DNA of 52,540 bases. It comes from an uncultured Nitratifractor sp. (GTDB taxonomy: Bacteria > Campylobacterota > Campylobacteria > Campylobacterales > Sulfurovaceae). Shown one piece after another: positions 20,264-29,373 of this stretch; within the stretch, counting starts at the first letter, position 1; every line of letters starts with the position of its first letter. The stretch is taken from positions 1 through 52,540 of the forward strand of contig CAJXJF010000003.1 of assembly GCA_913054475.1 (NCBI GenBank). Direction: 5' to 3'. The translations under genes and the position numbers were made by a program. The notes under the pieces were generated by a model that did not search any database, was not told the DNA's origin, and saw only the letters and a program-made list of their open reading frames with translations.

Positions 20264-21187
20264 TTAGTGGAGGTCTTTCCACTGATGCTTGTACCAGAGA
20301 TAGGCCAAGAATGCGAATACCACCATATAGAGCAGCACGATAGGACCGACCTTCTCTCTCTTGGGCTTGCTGGGATCTCCAACCTCTTCGAGGTAGGCAA
20401 ACACCTTCTCGTAACCCTCTTTGCTAAGACCTACACGAGGCATACCCGTACCGGGAAGTTGAGACTGGGGATCTTCTACGAAAGTTTCGAGGAACTCTTC
20501 GCTTCTCGCTCTTACGATGATGGAGAGATCGGGCGGAAGCTTGCCGAGATATTTGACCATATTCCCTTTGTATTCAGCCAGCTTCTCATTAAACTTCAGC
20601 TTCGCCAAATCCGCACCTGTCTGAATGTTCTTTTTCGTCTTGGGAACCTCTCCTATCTGAGTCCACTTGGCATATCTCATCTCGTGACATCTGCCGCAAG
20701 CGAACTCGTAAGCCTCTTTGGGTTTTACCTCTTTGGGAGCTATGGACTTGAAGTATGCCACAAGATCGGCCGCACTCTGGTCATCCGTAGCCATTGGAGG
20801 CATGGGGTAGGCTCTATCTTTGAACTTGTGAGCTACTATCGCGGTATGTACGGGGTCTTTCAGGAAGTGGGCAAGATACTTCTCATCCAAAAGTGCGCCA
20901 ATAAGGCTCAAATCGGGAGGATTGACACCATACGCTCCCGACGCAGATACGGGATCCATAGGAGCAGGTACGCCCTGAGACTTGATCGAGTGACAACCCA
21001 TACAGGCCGCCGCGAGCGCTTTTCCGGTCTCGGGATTACCCTTGGCCGCGATAGGCTTGAGATCTGGATATTTGAAGTTGTGACCCTCGACATGTTTGTG
21101 CATTACCGAGTGAGCATACGGCTCGACGCCTATATATACAAGCAGTGTAAAAAATACGACTATGCCGAGTTTTTTCAGATCTTTCAT
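20264..21187 (-). CDS. petC: ubiquinol-cytochrome c reductase, di-haem cytochrome c1-type subunit
   Basis: Two CXXCH motifs (CMGCH, CGRCH); C-terminal TM; operon with petB/petA. Confidence 0.9.
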   Translation of the reverse strand: MKDLKKLGIVVFFTLLVYIGVEPYAHSVMHKHVEGHNFKYPDLKPIAAKGNPETGKALAAACMGCHSIKSQGVPAPMDPVSASGAYGVNPPDLSLIGALLDEKYLAHFLKDPVHTAIVAHKFKDRAYPMPPMATDDQSAADLVAYFKSIAPKEVKPKEAYEFACGRCHEMRYAKWTQIGEVPKTKKNIQTGADLAKLKFNEKLAEYKGNMVKYLGKLPPDLSIIVRARSEEFLETFVEDPQSQLPGTGMPRVGLSKEGYEKVFAYLEEVGDPSKPKREKVGPIVLLYMVVFAFLAYLWYKHQWKDLH

Positions 21188-22419
21188 TATTTACTCCTCC
21201 TTACCGGTTTTTCCAATTTTGTAACGATAGGCAGGGTTACCCAGAGGAGGATGAATACCCATGCTGCCACTGTACCGATAGTCGTATAGACACCCACCGG
21301 AGGCACTTTACCCATGATTGTCAGCACAATCATATCCACCAAGAGAATCCAGAACCAGCATCTAAAGGGCTTTCTTCTGCTAGCAGGAGCTACATTGGGG
21401 CTTCTATCCAAGAAAGGCAACAGGAAGAAGATCACCTGTGCGAAACCGAAGGCTACGAGTCCGGGATCTTTGGGGAACGGTCTTAGAATCTCGTAACTCC
21501 AGAGGAAGTACCACTCGGGATAGATATGCGGTGGAGTCTTGAGAGGATTGGCAGGATCGAAGTTGACCGGATCCATAGCGAATTCAAAATGGTAGAAGAC
21601 CAGATAGAAGTAGATGATGAAATATATCGACATTACGAATACATCTTTGCTCAGAAAGACAGGGTTGAAAGGGATCACTTTGGACTCTTTTCTAAGTCCC
21701 GCTTTCCACTTTTGCGCTTCAGCATCGAAATCGATCTCTTCCCCATCTTGGTTGTTGACATGGGGGATTCTGAGCGTACCGAAGTGCAGTACGATCAAAG
21801 CCATAATGATTAGAGGCATCAAAAGAACATGGAGCATGAAAAATCTATTCAAGAACGCCTGTCCGGGTACATAGTCGCCACGAATCCACTCCACGAGTCC
21901 CTGGAAGTCGAGAGAGCCGAGGCTAAAGAGGTTGGTAATAACCATACCGGCCCAGTAGCTCATCTGTCCCCAGGGAAGCATATAGCCAGAGAAGGCCTCT
22001 GCGGAGAATGTGACAAAAAGAAGCATACCCGAAAGCCATATCATCTCTCTGCCTTTTTTGTAGGAACCATAGTAGATACCTGTAAACATATGAATATATA
22101 TGATGAGGAATACCACCGAAGCGGCCACACCGTGCATATGTCTCCAGAGCCATCCGTAACCGACTTCGCTCATGACTGTGTAGTTTACACTATCAAAAGC
22201 CTGCTTGGTATCGGGGATATAGTACATCAATAGAAAGATACCGCTTATGAGTAGGATTCCGAATGTGGCGGCGAGAATCATTCCCATCGCCCAGAGGAAG
22301 TTAATATTCTTGGGAATCCAATACTCCGTAGAGAGTACCTTCTGGAGTGTATCCACAGCGAGTCTTTCGTTCATCCATTTGTGTGAAAATGGTCTTGCAT
22401 TCGGATCAAAATGTGCCAT
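21187..22419 (-). CDS. petB: ubiquinol-cytochrome c reductase cytochrome b subunit
   Basis: GYGWLWRHMHGVAASVVFLIIYIHMF; GYMLPWGQMSYWAGMVITNL; PPHIYPEWYFLWSYEILR. Confidence 0.96.
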   Translation of the reverse strand: MAHFDPNARPFSHKWMNERLAVDTLQKVLSTEYWIPKNINFLWAMGMILAATFGILLISGIFLLMYYIPDTKQAFDSVNYTVMSEVGYGWLWRHMHGVAASVVFLIIYIHMFTGIYYGSYKKGREMIWLSGMLLFVTFSAEAFSGYMLPWGQMSYWAGMVITNLFSLGSLDFQGLVEWIRGDYVPGQAFLNRFFMLHVLLMPLIIMALIVLHFGTLRIPHVNNQDGEEIDFDAEAQKWKAGLRKESKVIPFNPVFLSKDVFVMSIYFIIYFYLVFYHFEFAMDPVNFDPANPLKTPPHIYPEWYFLWSYEILRPFPKDPGLVAFGFAQVIFFLLPFLDRSPNVAPASRRKPFRCWFWILLVDMIVLTIMGKVPPVGVYTTIGTVAAWVFILLWVTLPIVTKLEKPVRRSK

Positions 22420-22428
22420 ACTCTCTCC

Positions 22429-22935
22429 TTACGCCACTACGCCGGCTTCTTGCAGCTTCTTGTATTCGGGGCCGGCTTCACCCAAAACCACCTTTTTGCC
22501 ATCTACTTTGAAGGGTGGAATCACCAGAGGACTTGGAGGCGGTGACTTGAGCACCTCTCCCGCGGCATCAAACTGCCCGCCATGACATGCACAGATGAAC
22601 TTATGCTTGTCGGGGAAGTATGCGGGGATACATCCGAGGTGAGTGCAGAGTCCGATGGCTATAAAGAATTTATCTCCACCTACATTAATCAATCTCTTGT
22701 CGGAGTAGGCTTTGTCGTCTTTGGCCACTTTGAGAATGAAGATAGGTTTACCCCTCCACATCTCGGTATAGAGAACATTGGGCTCAGCCTTGCTGAGATC
22801 TACGGTGGTGAAACCGGCAGCTTTGACACTTGGCAGAGGATCCCAGGTTCGTTTGGCGGCATAGAGCGCTCCGAGAGCACCCAGGCCGGCAAACGCACCC
22901 AGAGCCTTGCCGAAGAAATCTCTTCTATCGCTCAT
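22429..22935 (-). CDS. petA: ubiquinol-cytochrome c reductase Rieske iron-sulfur subunit
   Basis: CTHLGCIPAYF and CACHGGQFDAAGEV Rieske motifs; TAT-like N-terminus MSDRRDFFGKA. Confidence 0.96.
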   Translation of the reverse strand: MSDRRDFFGKALGAFAGLGALGALYAAKRTWDPLPSVKAAGFTTVDLSKAEPNVLYTEMWRGKPIFILKVAKDDKAYSDKRLINVGGDKFFIAIGLCTHLGCIPAYFPDKHKFICACHGGQFDAAGEVLKSPPPSPLVIPPFKVDGKKVVLGEAGPEYKKLQEAGVVA

Positions 22936-22998
22936 ATTGCGTCCTTTTATGAAGATTTAGACGGATTATTATAGGACGAAAGTACTAAAAAAAAGCAT

Positions 22999-23012
22999 TG
23001 ACAAGCGTCAAA
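22999..23012. promoter_or_regulatory. FNR/CRP-family-type box TTGACaagcGTCAA
   Basis: Perfect inverted repeat TTGAC-N4-GTCAA, 64-77 bp upstream of the petA start. Confidence 0.5.
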
Positions 23013-23035
23013 AAGGGCAAAAGAGCCCCTTTTTG
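23011..23035 (-). terminator. Rho-independent terminator hairpin
   Basis: AAAAAGGGC-AAAAGA-GCCCCTTTTT; located downstream of the 23067..23918 stop (minus strand). Confidence 0.65.
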
Positions 23036-23066
23036 AAAAAGGATGTGAAGATTTTATACAGAAATA

Positions 23067-23918
23067 TCAGACAAACAGATGATAAATATCACTGCCCTTA
23101 ATCTTTCTCTCTCTCGCACCCTCTCGAACGGAATCTTCGATGAAAGTCCCAATGGCTTCTCTATCTTCGATTGACGCTCTAAAGGCACCGCACAATTCGA
23201 GCACTCTGCGTATCTTCGTAGTGCTCTCTTCTCTCTCGAGATAGAGCGTCTTCACTCCGTTGAGCGCGGCTTCGAGAGCTATCTGAAGAGATGAGCTCAT
23301 TAGAGCGTAGCCCTGCAAGAGAAGAGTTTCGTACTCCGAACTCTCATGCATGGTAGCGAAAAACTCTCTGTAGCTATCTTCGTATTTGACATAGAAGTAC
23401 TCGCCGAATATCGCTTCCACACTATCGAAAGCGAGATTTTGGGCATTCTCGAGCAGATAGAGGTCGGGGTCGCTATCTCCGTAGTAGAGCAAGACTCTGC
23501 CGTTTGCATCCACCTCTGGAAGCTTCAGCTCCCTGAATTGCCACATCCCATATCGGCCATCTATCTCGAGAGGATCGAGAACTATCTCTCCATACTTCGG
23601 GCCATCGCCGGAAGCTGTCGCGACTCTCACTACCCTCGAAAAGTCCGATACGAACTTTTCGAGCCTGCCTCCATCATCTTCGGGCGAATCTATCACTACC
23701 GAATCACCCCGTTTCGCCACCGCATCTATATCCTTGATACTCTCTATCGGTATAGCAGGAGGCAGACCCATATCCATCCCGACTCTCTGCGCCCTGAAAT
23801 CGTTGAGCAGTATCTCCGCCTCCAAACCTTTTTTGGATAGCTTTTCGTATATGGCCGCCACTCTCCTGAGCGAATCGAGCCCATGCTCTCTACCAGTGTG
23901 TGCATATAGATAGATCAT
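23067..23918 (-). CDS. hypothetical protein, possibly two-lobed GT-B/PseG-like fold
   Basis: 283-aa ORF; N-terminal [30 protein letters not shown] and C-terminal [21 protein letters not shown] patterns; overlaps the mnmG stop. Confidence 0.6.
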   Translation of the reverse strand: MIYLYAHTGREHGLDSLRRVAAIYEKLSKKGLEAEILLNDFRAQRVGMDMGLPPAIPIESIKDIDAVAKRGDSVVIDSPEDDGGRLEKFVSDFSRVVRVATASGDGPKYGEIVLDPLEIDGRYGMWQFRELKLPEVDANGRVLLYYGDSDPDLYLLENAQNLAFDSVEAIFGEYFYVKYEDSYREFFATMHESSEYETLLLQGYALMSSSLQIALEAALNGVKTLYLEREESTTKIRRVLELCGAFRASIEDREAIGTFIEDSVREGARERKIKGSDIYHLFV

Positions 23919-25813
23919 ATCTTTCCTTTCTCGGCCATCTTGATATATATATGTATTATCTCTATCGCCGCGGGAGTCACTCCACTTATTCTCGAAGCGG
24001 CGAAGAGTGTCGGTGGAGTGGCTTTGCGAAGCTTTTCCACAATTTCATTGCTCAGCCCCTGTACTCTGGAGAAATCGAAGCCCTCCGGAATCTCCACCTC
24101 CAGCATTTCGTGCATCTTGTCTATCTGGGCTCTCTGCTTCTCTATATATCTGGCATACTTGGCCTCTATGAGAAGCTGTTCGAGTATCGCATCTTCATAG
24201 GAGGCAAACTCCTCGAAGAGCGCCCTTATCTTCTCCACACTCGGCTCGGACATCCTCGCCACTATATCCACCCATGCGGTCTTGTCGTTGATTTTGCACT
24301 CGTTCAACTCTTCGAGTTTGGCACTGAACTCTTTCGTGGGTGTGGCGTAGTTTCGGCTCAGAATCTCCATGGCCGAAGAGAGCTTTTCGACCTTCTTTCC
24401 GACTCTGGCTATATACTCATCCTCGAGCAGACCGTACTTCTGCGCGTACCTGTAGAGCCTCACATCGGCATTATCCTCCCTCAGAAGCAGTCTATATTCG
24501 GCCCTGCTCGTAAACATCCTGTATGGCTCGTTCGTCCCCTTCGTAACCAGATCGTCTATGAGCACACCTATATAGGCTTCGTCCCGTCCGAGGATGAAGG
24601 GCTCCTCTCCCCTTATCGCCAAAACTGCGTTTATCCCTGCCATCAAGCCCTGGGCGGCCGCCTCTTCGTAACCAGTGGTTCCATTTACCTGCCCCGCCCA
24701 GTAGAGTCCCGATATCTTTTTCGACTCCAGAGTGTGGTAGAGTTCGGTAGGCTGGATAAAGTCGTACTCTATCGCATAGCCGAAACGGACAATCTCCGCC
24801 TTTTCGAGCCCTTCGATGGAGCGAATCATCTCTATTTGCACATCCGTGGGCAACGAGGTGTTCAGACCATTTAGATAAAACTCGTTGCTCTCTCTCGTCT
24901 GCGGTTCCACGAAGACCTGATGTCTGGGGCGTTCACTGAAACGGTTTATCTTGTCCTCTATACTGGGGCAGTATCTCGGCCCCACCCCCTCTATCTGTCC
25001 GCTGAAAAGGGGGGCACGGTAGAAGTTGCTCTCTATGATACGATGGGTCTCTTCGTTGGTATAGGTCATCCAACAAGGCAGCTGCTGCGGTTTGAAACTC
25101 TCTCTGTCGGTCCTGAACGAAAAGGGTATGGGCTCCTCATCTCCTGGCTGCTCCTGCATGAGTGAAAAATCTATACTCTCTCCAGCTATTCTGGCACATG
25201 TACCGGTCTTGAGTCTGCCTATCTCGAAGCCCAATTCCCTAAGCTGATTGGCGAGTGTCACCGAAGCAAACTCGCCCTGCCTACCAGCCTTCTGTCTGTT
25301 CTCTCCGATATGTATAAGACCGTTGAGAAAAGTCCCAGAGGCTATTATCACCTTTTTGGCGGGATATTGGTTGCCAAGCTGGGTCACCACCCCTCTGACG
25401 ACACCCCCCTCCACGACGAGACTCTCCACCATCTCCTGTTTCAACTCCAGATTATCGGTATGCAAAATCACATCTCTCATATAGATACGGTATCTATCCA
25501 TATCTATCTGTGCCCTACTCCCCCTCACTGCCGGCCCTTTGGAGGCGTTGAGTATGCGAAACTGCAGACCGGTCGCATCCGTACAGAGCCCCATCTCTCC
25601 GCCAAGAGCGTCTATCTCCTTGACCAGATGCCCTTTGGCCAATCCTCCTATGGCGGGGTTGCAGCTACTCGCACCCACCTGCTCCGCGAGAATCGTCACC
25701 AGCATCGTCTTCGCACCCATTCTCGCCGAAGCGAGGGCCGCCTCTATCCCGGCATGCCCTCCCCCTATCACTATCACATCGTAGCCACTTTGCATTCTCT
25801 TCTCTCCTGCCAT
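23915..25813 (-). CDS. mnmG: tRNA uridine-5-carboxymethylaminomethyl(34) synthesis enzyme MnmG (GidA)
   Basis: [79 protein letters not shown]. Confidence 0.98.
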   Translation of the reverse strand: MAGEKRMQSGYDVIVIGGGHAGIEAALASARMGAKTMLVTILAEQVGASSCNPAIGGLAKGHLVKEIDALGGEMGLCTDATGLQFRILNASKGPAVRGSRAQIDMDRYRIYMRDVILHTDNLELKQEMVESLVVEGGVVRGVVTQLGNQYPAKKVIIASGTFLNGLIHIGENRQKAGRQGEFASVTLANQLRELGFEIGRLKTGTCARIAGESIDFSLMQEQPGDEEPIPFSFRTDRESFKPQQLPCWMTYTNEETHRIIESNFYRAPLFSGQIEGVGPRYCPSIEDKINRFSERPRHQVFVEPQTRESNEFYLNGLNTSLPTDVQIEMIRSIEGLEKAEIVRFGYAIEYDFIQPTELYHTLESKKISGLYWAGQVNGTTGYEEAAAQGLMAGINAVLAIRGEEPFILGRDEAYIGVLIDDLVTKGTNEPYRMFTSRAEYRLLLREDNADVRLYRYAQKYGLLEDEYIARVGKKVEKLSSAMEILSRNYATPTKEFSAKLEELNECKINDKTAWVDIVARMSEPSVEKIRALFEEFASYEDAILEQLLIEAKYARYIEKQRAQIDKMHEMLEVEIPEGFDFSRVQGLSNEIVEKLRKATPPTLFAASRISGVTPAAIEIIHIYIKMAEKGKI

Positions 25814-25890
25814 CCCTTTTGCGCTTCTTGCCGTATCGATATACGGATTCAGGGTATAATTGCGAAATTATAGCCAATGGGGGAAAAGAT

Positions 25891-26508
25891 ATGTTCACCG
25901 GTCTCGTAAGAGAAGTCGGGGAGGTGCTCTCCACAAGAGGAAATATGATATTCATAAAATCTTCGATTCCTGCCTCTGTAGGAGACTCGATAGCCGTAAA
26001 CGGAGTCTGCCTGAGCGTCACCGAAAGTGGCGAAGAGGGTTTCTGGGTCGAAGCGGCCGACGAGACCAGACGAATCGTACCTCCGGAAAAATTCGAGGGT
26101 AGAGTGCATCTGGAGGCGGCCATGGGTATGAACGACAGATTCGAAGGGCACATAGTACAGGGGCATGTGGATACGGTGGGGGTAATAGAGGATATCCGAA
26201 AGGGGGAAAACGCCGTAGAGTTCATCGTGAGGGTGGAGCCTGAATATATCAGGTATATCGTCCCCAAGGGCTCCATAGCCATTGACGGTATCTCCCTTAC
26301 CGTAAACGAGGTCTTCGACTCCTCTTTCAGACTCACGATCATACCTCACACCATGCGCAACACACTCATATCGGAATATGAAAAGGGGAGCAGAGTCAAT
26401 ATAGAGACCGACCTCTTCGCCAGATATATAGACCATATCCTCTCCCACAGGAAGAGCGCTCCCTCCGTTAGCTGGAGAGATATCGACGCTATGCAGATGA
26501 GTTTCTAA
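25891..26508 (+). CDS. ribE: riboflavin synthase alpha chain
   Basis: MFTGLVREVGEV; DSIAVNGVCLSVTE; GHIVQGHVDTVG; KGSIAIDGISLTVNEV. Confidence 0.95.
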   Translation: MFTGLVREVGEVLSTRGNMIFIKSSIPASVGDSIAVNGVCLSVTESGEEGFWVEAADETRRIVPPEKFEGRVHLEAAMGMNDRFEGHIVQGHVDTVGVIEDIRKGENAVEFIVRVEPEYIRYIVPKGSIAIDGISLTVNEVFDSSFRLTIIPHTMRNTLISEYEKGSRVNIETDLFARYIDHILSHRKSAPSVSWRDIDAMQMSF

Positions 26509-26509
26509 G

Positions 26510-26881
26510 ATGAACATATACGACTACGAAATTCCCTCCGACGGTGAACTCTTCGAAACTCTCTATCGAAATTCGCAAACCGCGATTGTGCGTATTGTCA
26601 GCTCCGAAACTCCCGAAGAGAAACTATATATACAGGAAGAGGATGAGTGGGTATGTCTGCTCGAAGGTGAGGCACTGCTGGAGATAGACGGCAAGAAGCT
26701 GGAGATGAAAAGGGGAGACACTCTGCTCATACCCGCTCTTACACCTCATCGCGTCCTCAAGACTGCCGAAGGTACACTCTGGCTGGCTGTACATTGTCAA
26801 TCGGATTCGAGCAAAACGATGAAGACGGAAAATAGGCAGAATCGTAAACGAAAGAATGAAACCTCTCGACCTTCACAATAG
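26510..26881 (+). CDS. cupin domain protein
   Basis: VCLLEGEALLEIDGKKLEMKRGDTLLIPALTPHRV. Confidence 0.85.
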   Translation: MNIYDYEIPSDGELFETLYRNSQTAIVRIVSSETPEEKLYIQEEDEWVCLLEGEALLEIDGKKLEMKRGDTLLIPALTPHRVLKTAEGTLWLAVHCQSDSSKTMKTENRQNRKRKNETSRPSQ

Positions 26882-26887
26882 CAGCCG

Positions 26888-27349
26888 TTATAGCTCGAGT
26901 ATGAAGCTCTCTTGATAGCTCCTGCCGTCATAAAGCTCGACAAAAAGCTCTATTTCGAGCCTATCGTCATCGAGCCATCTCACAAAAGAGGCTCTCGAGC
27001 GTAGCACATCGTCACTATTGAAAGTATGTTTTCGTGCAAAACTCTTCCAGAGCCTTCGCACACGCTCTCTCCCTATTTCGACACACTCTCCATCGGCTTC
27101 GACCGTGTATATAAAGAGTGTTCCTATATTCGAGAGTAAACTCTTATACACAATGAGCTTTTTTTTCTGCGGCGAATAGTGGAGCCTACCCTCTCCCAAC
27201 TCCTTCATGTCGGCACACTCCACCCTTGCCGACTCCTCTTTTTTAACATGGACGAGCGATTTGTGCAATCCACTTTTGCAAGCTTCTACACAGCCGCCCG
27301 TACTCAATAGAGTTAGGGAGATAGATATCGACAAAAGAACCCTACTCAC
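26888..27349 (-). CDS. hypothetical lipoprotein
   Basis: Signal plus lipobox LLSTGGC; 153 aa; overlaps the upstream ORF. Confidence 0.6.
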   Translation of the reverse strand: MSRVLLSISISLTLLSTGGCVEACKSGLHKSLVHVKKEESARVECADMKELGEGRLHYSPQKKKLIVYKSLLSNIGTLFIYTVEADGECVEIGRERVRRLWKSFARKHTFNSDDVLRSRASFVRWLDDDRLEIELFVELYDGRSYQESFILEL

Positions 27350-28154
27350 CTCGGGAATCGCCTTTTAGATAGTATCCGAAGAGTTTTTTGACTGCTGCCG
27401 ATGTTTTGGGGCCAGGAATACCATCGATTCTAAGAGCCACCCCCGCAAAAGTGTTTAGAAAACGCTGAAGCCTTTTTACCTCCTCTTCGGACGAATCACT
27501 ATAAAAAAAGTACGGTTCTTTTTCGTCTGCGGCCAAAAACAGCCCTTTCTCGTCTGTAGCTGAAAGCAGGGATATCTCACCTCTTTCTTCGAGTCTTCTT
27601 AGCAGTACGGCGGCACCACACTGCTTCGATTTTGCGGTATCGGACCATGTGCCGTCGTATATATATTTACCGCAACTGTAGTGTCCCGACCATGACCAGA
27701 GGTATGGCGAGAGTACATGCTTGTGATAGAGTCTGTACCCCCAACCGTTGTATGCCTCTATCTCATAGAGTATCCTGCCCAAAGACCACTCCCCCACCCT
27801 CTCGACTCTCCTAAGCTTTAGGGCATCTATCGCACTCTCCTCCCAACTAAAGGGGGGATTTCCTCTTTTTGGTCTGCCTGCAGGCACATGGATAGTCCTC
27901 TGCTCGAGAGAGTCACCGTTGTGTAGATGTCTGTCGAAACGCATCGAGCTCTCCATATTGTGTATCACAGCTACAAAATACCATGGAATGCCAAGGGTTT
28001 CGGCGACATTCTCGTAACGCTCTTTATGCTCGAGAAGAGTGTCTGTCAAGGCATCTATCTGCGAAAAACGGGACTCTTCGTACACCATCTCTTTATAGAG
28101 CCTCTCATATTCTCTCCTTAGATTTTCACTATATACTACTTTTGCCATCTTCAT
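27342..28154 (-). CDS. peptidoglycan-binding / putative lysozyme-like protein
   Basis: Lysozyme-like VAVIHNMESSMRFDRHLHNGD; C-terminal PG-binding LQRFLNTFAGVALRIDGIPGPKTSAAVKKLFG; AAGGAGGGG RBS. Confidence 0.75.
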   Translation of the reverse strand: MKMAKVVYSENLRREYERLYKEMVYEESRFSQIDALTDTLLEHKERYENVAETLGIPWYFVAVIHNMESSMRFDRHLHNGDSLEQRTIHVPAGRPKRGNPPFSWEESAIDALKLRRVERVGEWSLGRILYEIEAYNGWGYRLYHKHVLSPYLWSWSGHYSCGKYIYDGTWSDTAKSKQCGAAVLLRRLEERGEISLLSATDEKGLFLAADEKEPYFFYSDSSEEEVKRLQRFLNTFAGVALRIDGIPGPKTSAAVKKLFGYYLKGDSRGE

Positions 28155-28303
28155 CCCCTCCTTTCTCATTTTTCCAATCATACATCTTCCCCACTTAAAC
28201 GAACAATCGACACCATAAAATAAAAACTAACATTTCACTAACGCACAATAGTATATAATTCGTTGTTTCGATCAACGGAACTAATTTATCAAAGGAGAGA
28301 AAG

Positions 28304-29266
28304 ATGGCGGAAGAGCTGAAGAAAAACGAAGAGACGCAAGATAGTCAAAACGACAATACAAATGAGGTAGAGAACAACAACGACGATACAAACAAGGCAG
28401 AAAACAGCAGCAACGATACAAACGAGGCAGAAAACAGCAGCAACGATACAAACGAGGCAGAAAACAGCAGCGACGATACGAATGGAGACAATTCCGATAT
28501 TGCACAACAGATAGCAGAGCTCTATATAGCTACATTCAACAGAGCACCAGATGAAGCTGGTCTGGACTATTGGGTAGATCGCCATAAAGATGGCATGAGT
28601 GTGGAGCAGATAGCCGAAAGCTTCTTCGATCAACCTGAGACCAAGAAGCTCTATGGTGATGATGAACTCAATACCTTCATAGATTCGGTATATGAAAATG
28701 TACTGGATAGAGCACCCGATAAGGCGGGAGCCGACTATTGGAAAGCGGAGCTTTCAAGTGGCAAAATTTCAAAACAAAAGTTCATAATAGCTATCCTAAA
28801 CGGTGCCAAAGAGCACGAAGAGGATAGAGAGCATCTCGAAAACAAGACAGGTGTAGGGATGAAGTTTGTCGAAGAGAAGCTCAACGATCCTGAATTGGCC
28901 AAACTTGTAATAGAGGACTATAAAAAAACTGGCGATGTAACTGCCGTCAAAGAGGCAATTAGCGAGTTCGCTCAAAACCACTCTCATCAGAACAAATTCG
29001 GAGATAGCGACTATAGTGAGTTCAACAAGAGTGCGCACGATTTCCATACTCAACATCTAAAAAACAGTGACGCCAAAAGCAAAGACAACCTCTCTACCGG
29101 CATCGACAATACATACAACTATGGTCATGACGATGCAAAAGACAATGGAAGTAAGTCGGAGTATTCAAAAGATGACTCCACACATGATGATGGAAACGAT
29201 AATAACGAAGTCGCACTTGTAGGAGCTCAAGAGCAAAACCATCATGAGGATATGACGGCATTCTAA
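28304..29266 (+). CDS. DUF4214 domain-containing acidic protein with low-complexity ends
   Basis: AELYIATFNRAPDEAGLDYWVDRHKDGMSVEQIAESFF and VYENVLDRAPDKAGADYWKAELSSGKISKQKFI (DUF4214-type repeats). Confidence 0.85.
   Translation: MAEELKKNEETQDSQNDNTNEVENNNDDTNKAENSSNDTNEAENSSNDTNEAENSSDDTNGDNSDIAQQIAELYIATFNRAPDEAGLDYWVDRHKDGMSVEQIAESFFDQPETKKLYGDDELNTFIDSVYENVLDRAPDKAGADYWKAELSSGKISKQKFIIAILNGAKEHEEDREHLENKTGVGMKFVEEKLNDPELAKLVIEDYKKTGDVTAVKEAISEFAQNHSHQNKFGDSDYSEFNKSAHDFHTQHLKNSDAKSKDNLSTGIDNTYNYGHDDAKDNGSKSEYSKDDSTHDDGNDNNEVALVGAQEQNHHEDMTAF
28352..28485 (+). repeat. in-frame 30-bp tandem repeat (10 aa, NDTNEAENSS), ~4.5 copies
   Basis: Units at 28352, 28382, 28412, 28442, 28472; consensus (a/g)acgatacaaacgaggcagaaaacagcagc. 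Confidence 0.9.
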
Positions 29267-29286
29267 TCTACCCGATACTCCTTGTT

Positions 29287-29304
29287 TGGCGGCCTTTGCC
29301 GCCA
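29287..29304 (+). terminator. terminator-like hairpin after the DUF4214 gene
   Basis: TGGCGGC-CTTT-GCCGCCA followed by TTTT. Confidence 0.5.
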
Positions 29305-29373
29305 TTTTCACAAACAAATGCTTTTTCCCGATAAGTTACACTATAAAAGATACTACCCAATGCCGGAGAGAAG

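Noticed and set aside
28352-28485. CRISPR-like interpretation of the 30-bp tandem repeat
   Set aside because: Contiguous in-frame coding repeats without spacers; a minisatellite inside the DUF4214 gene.
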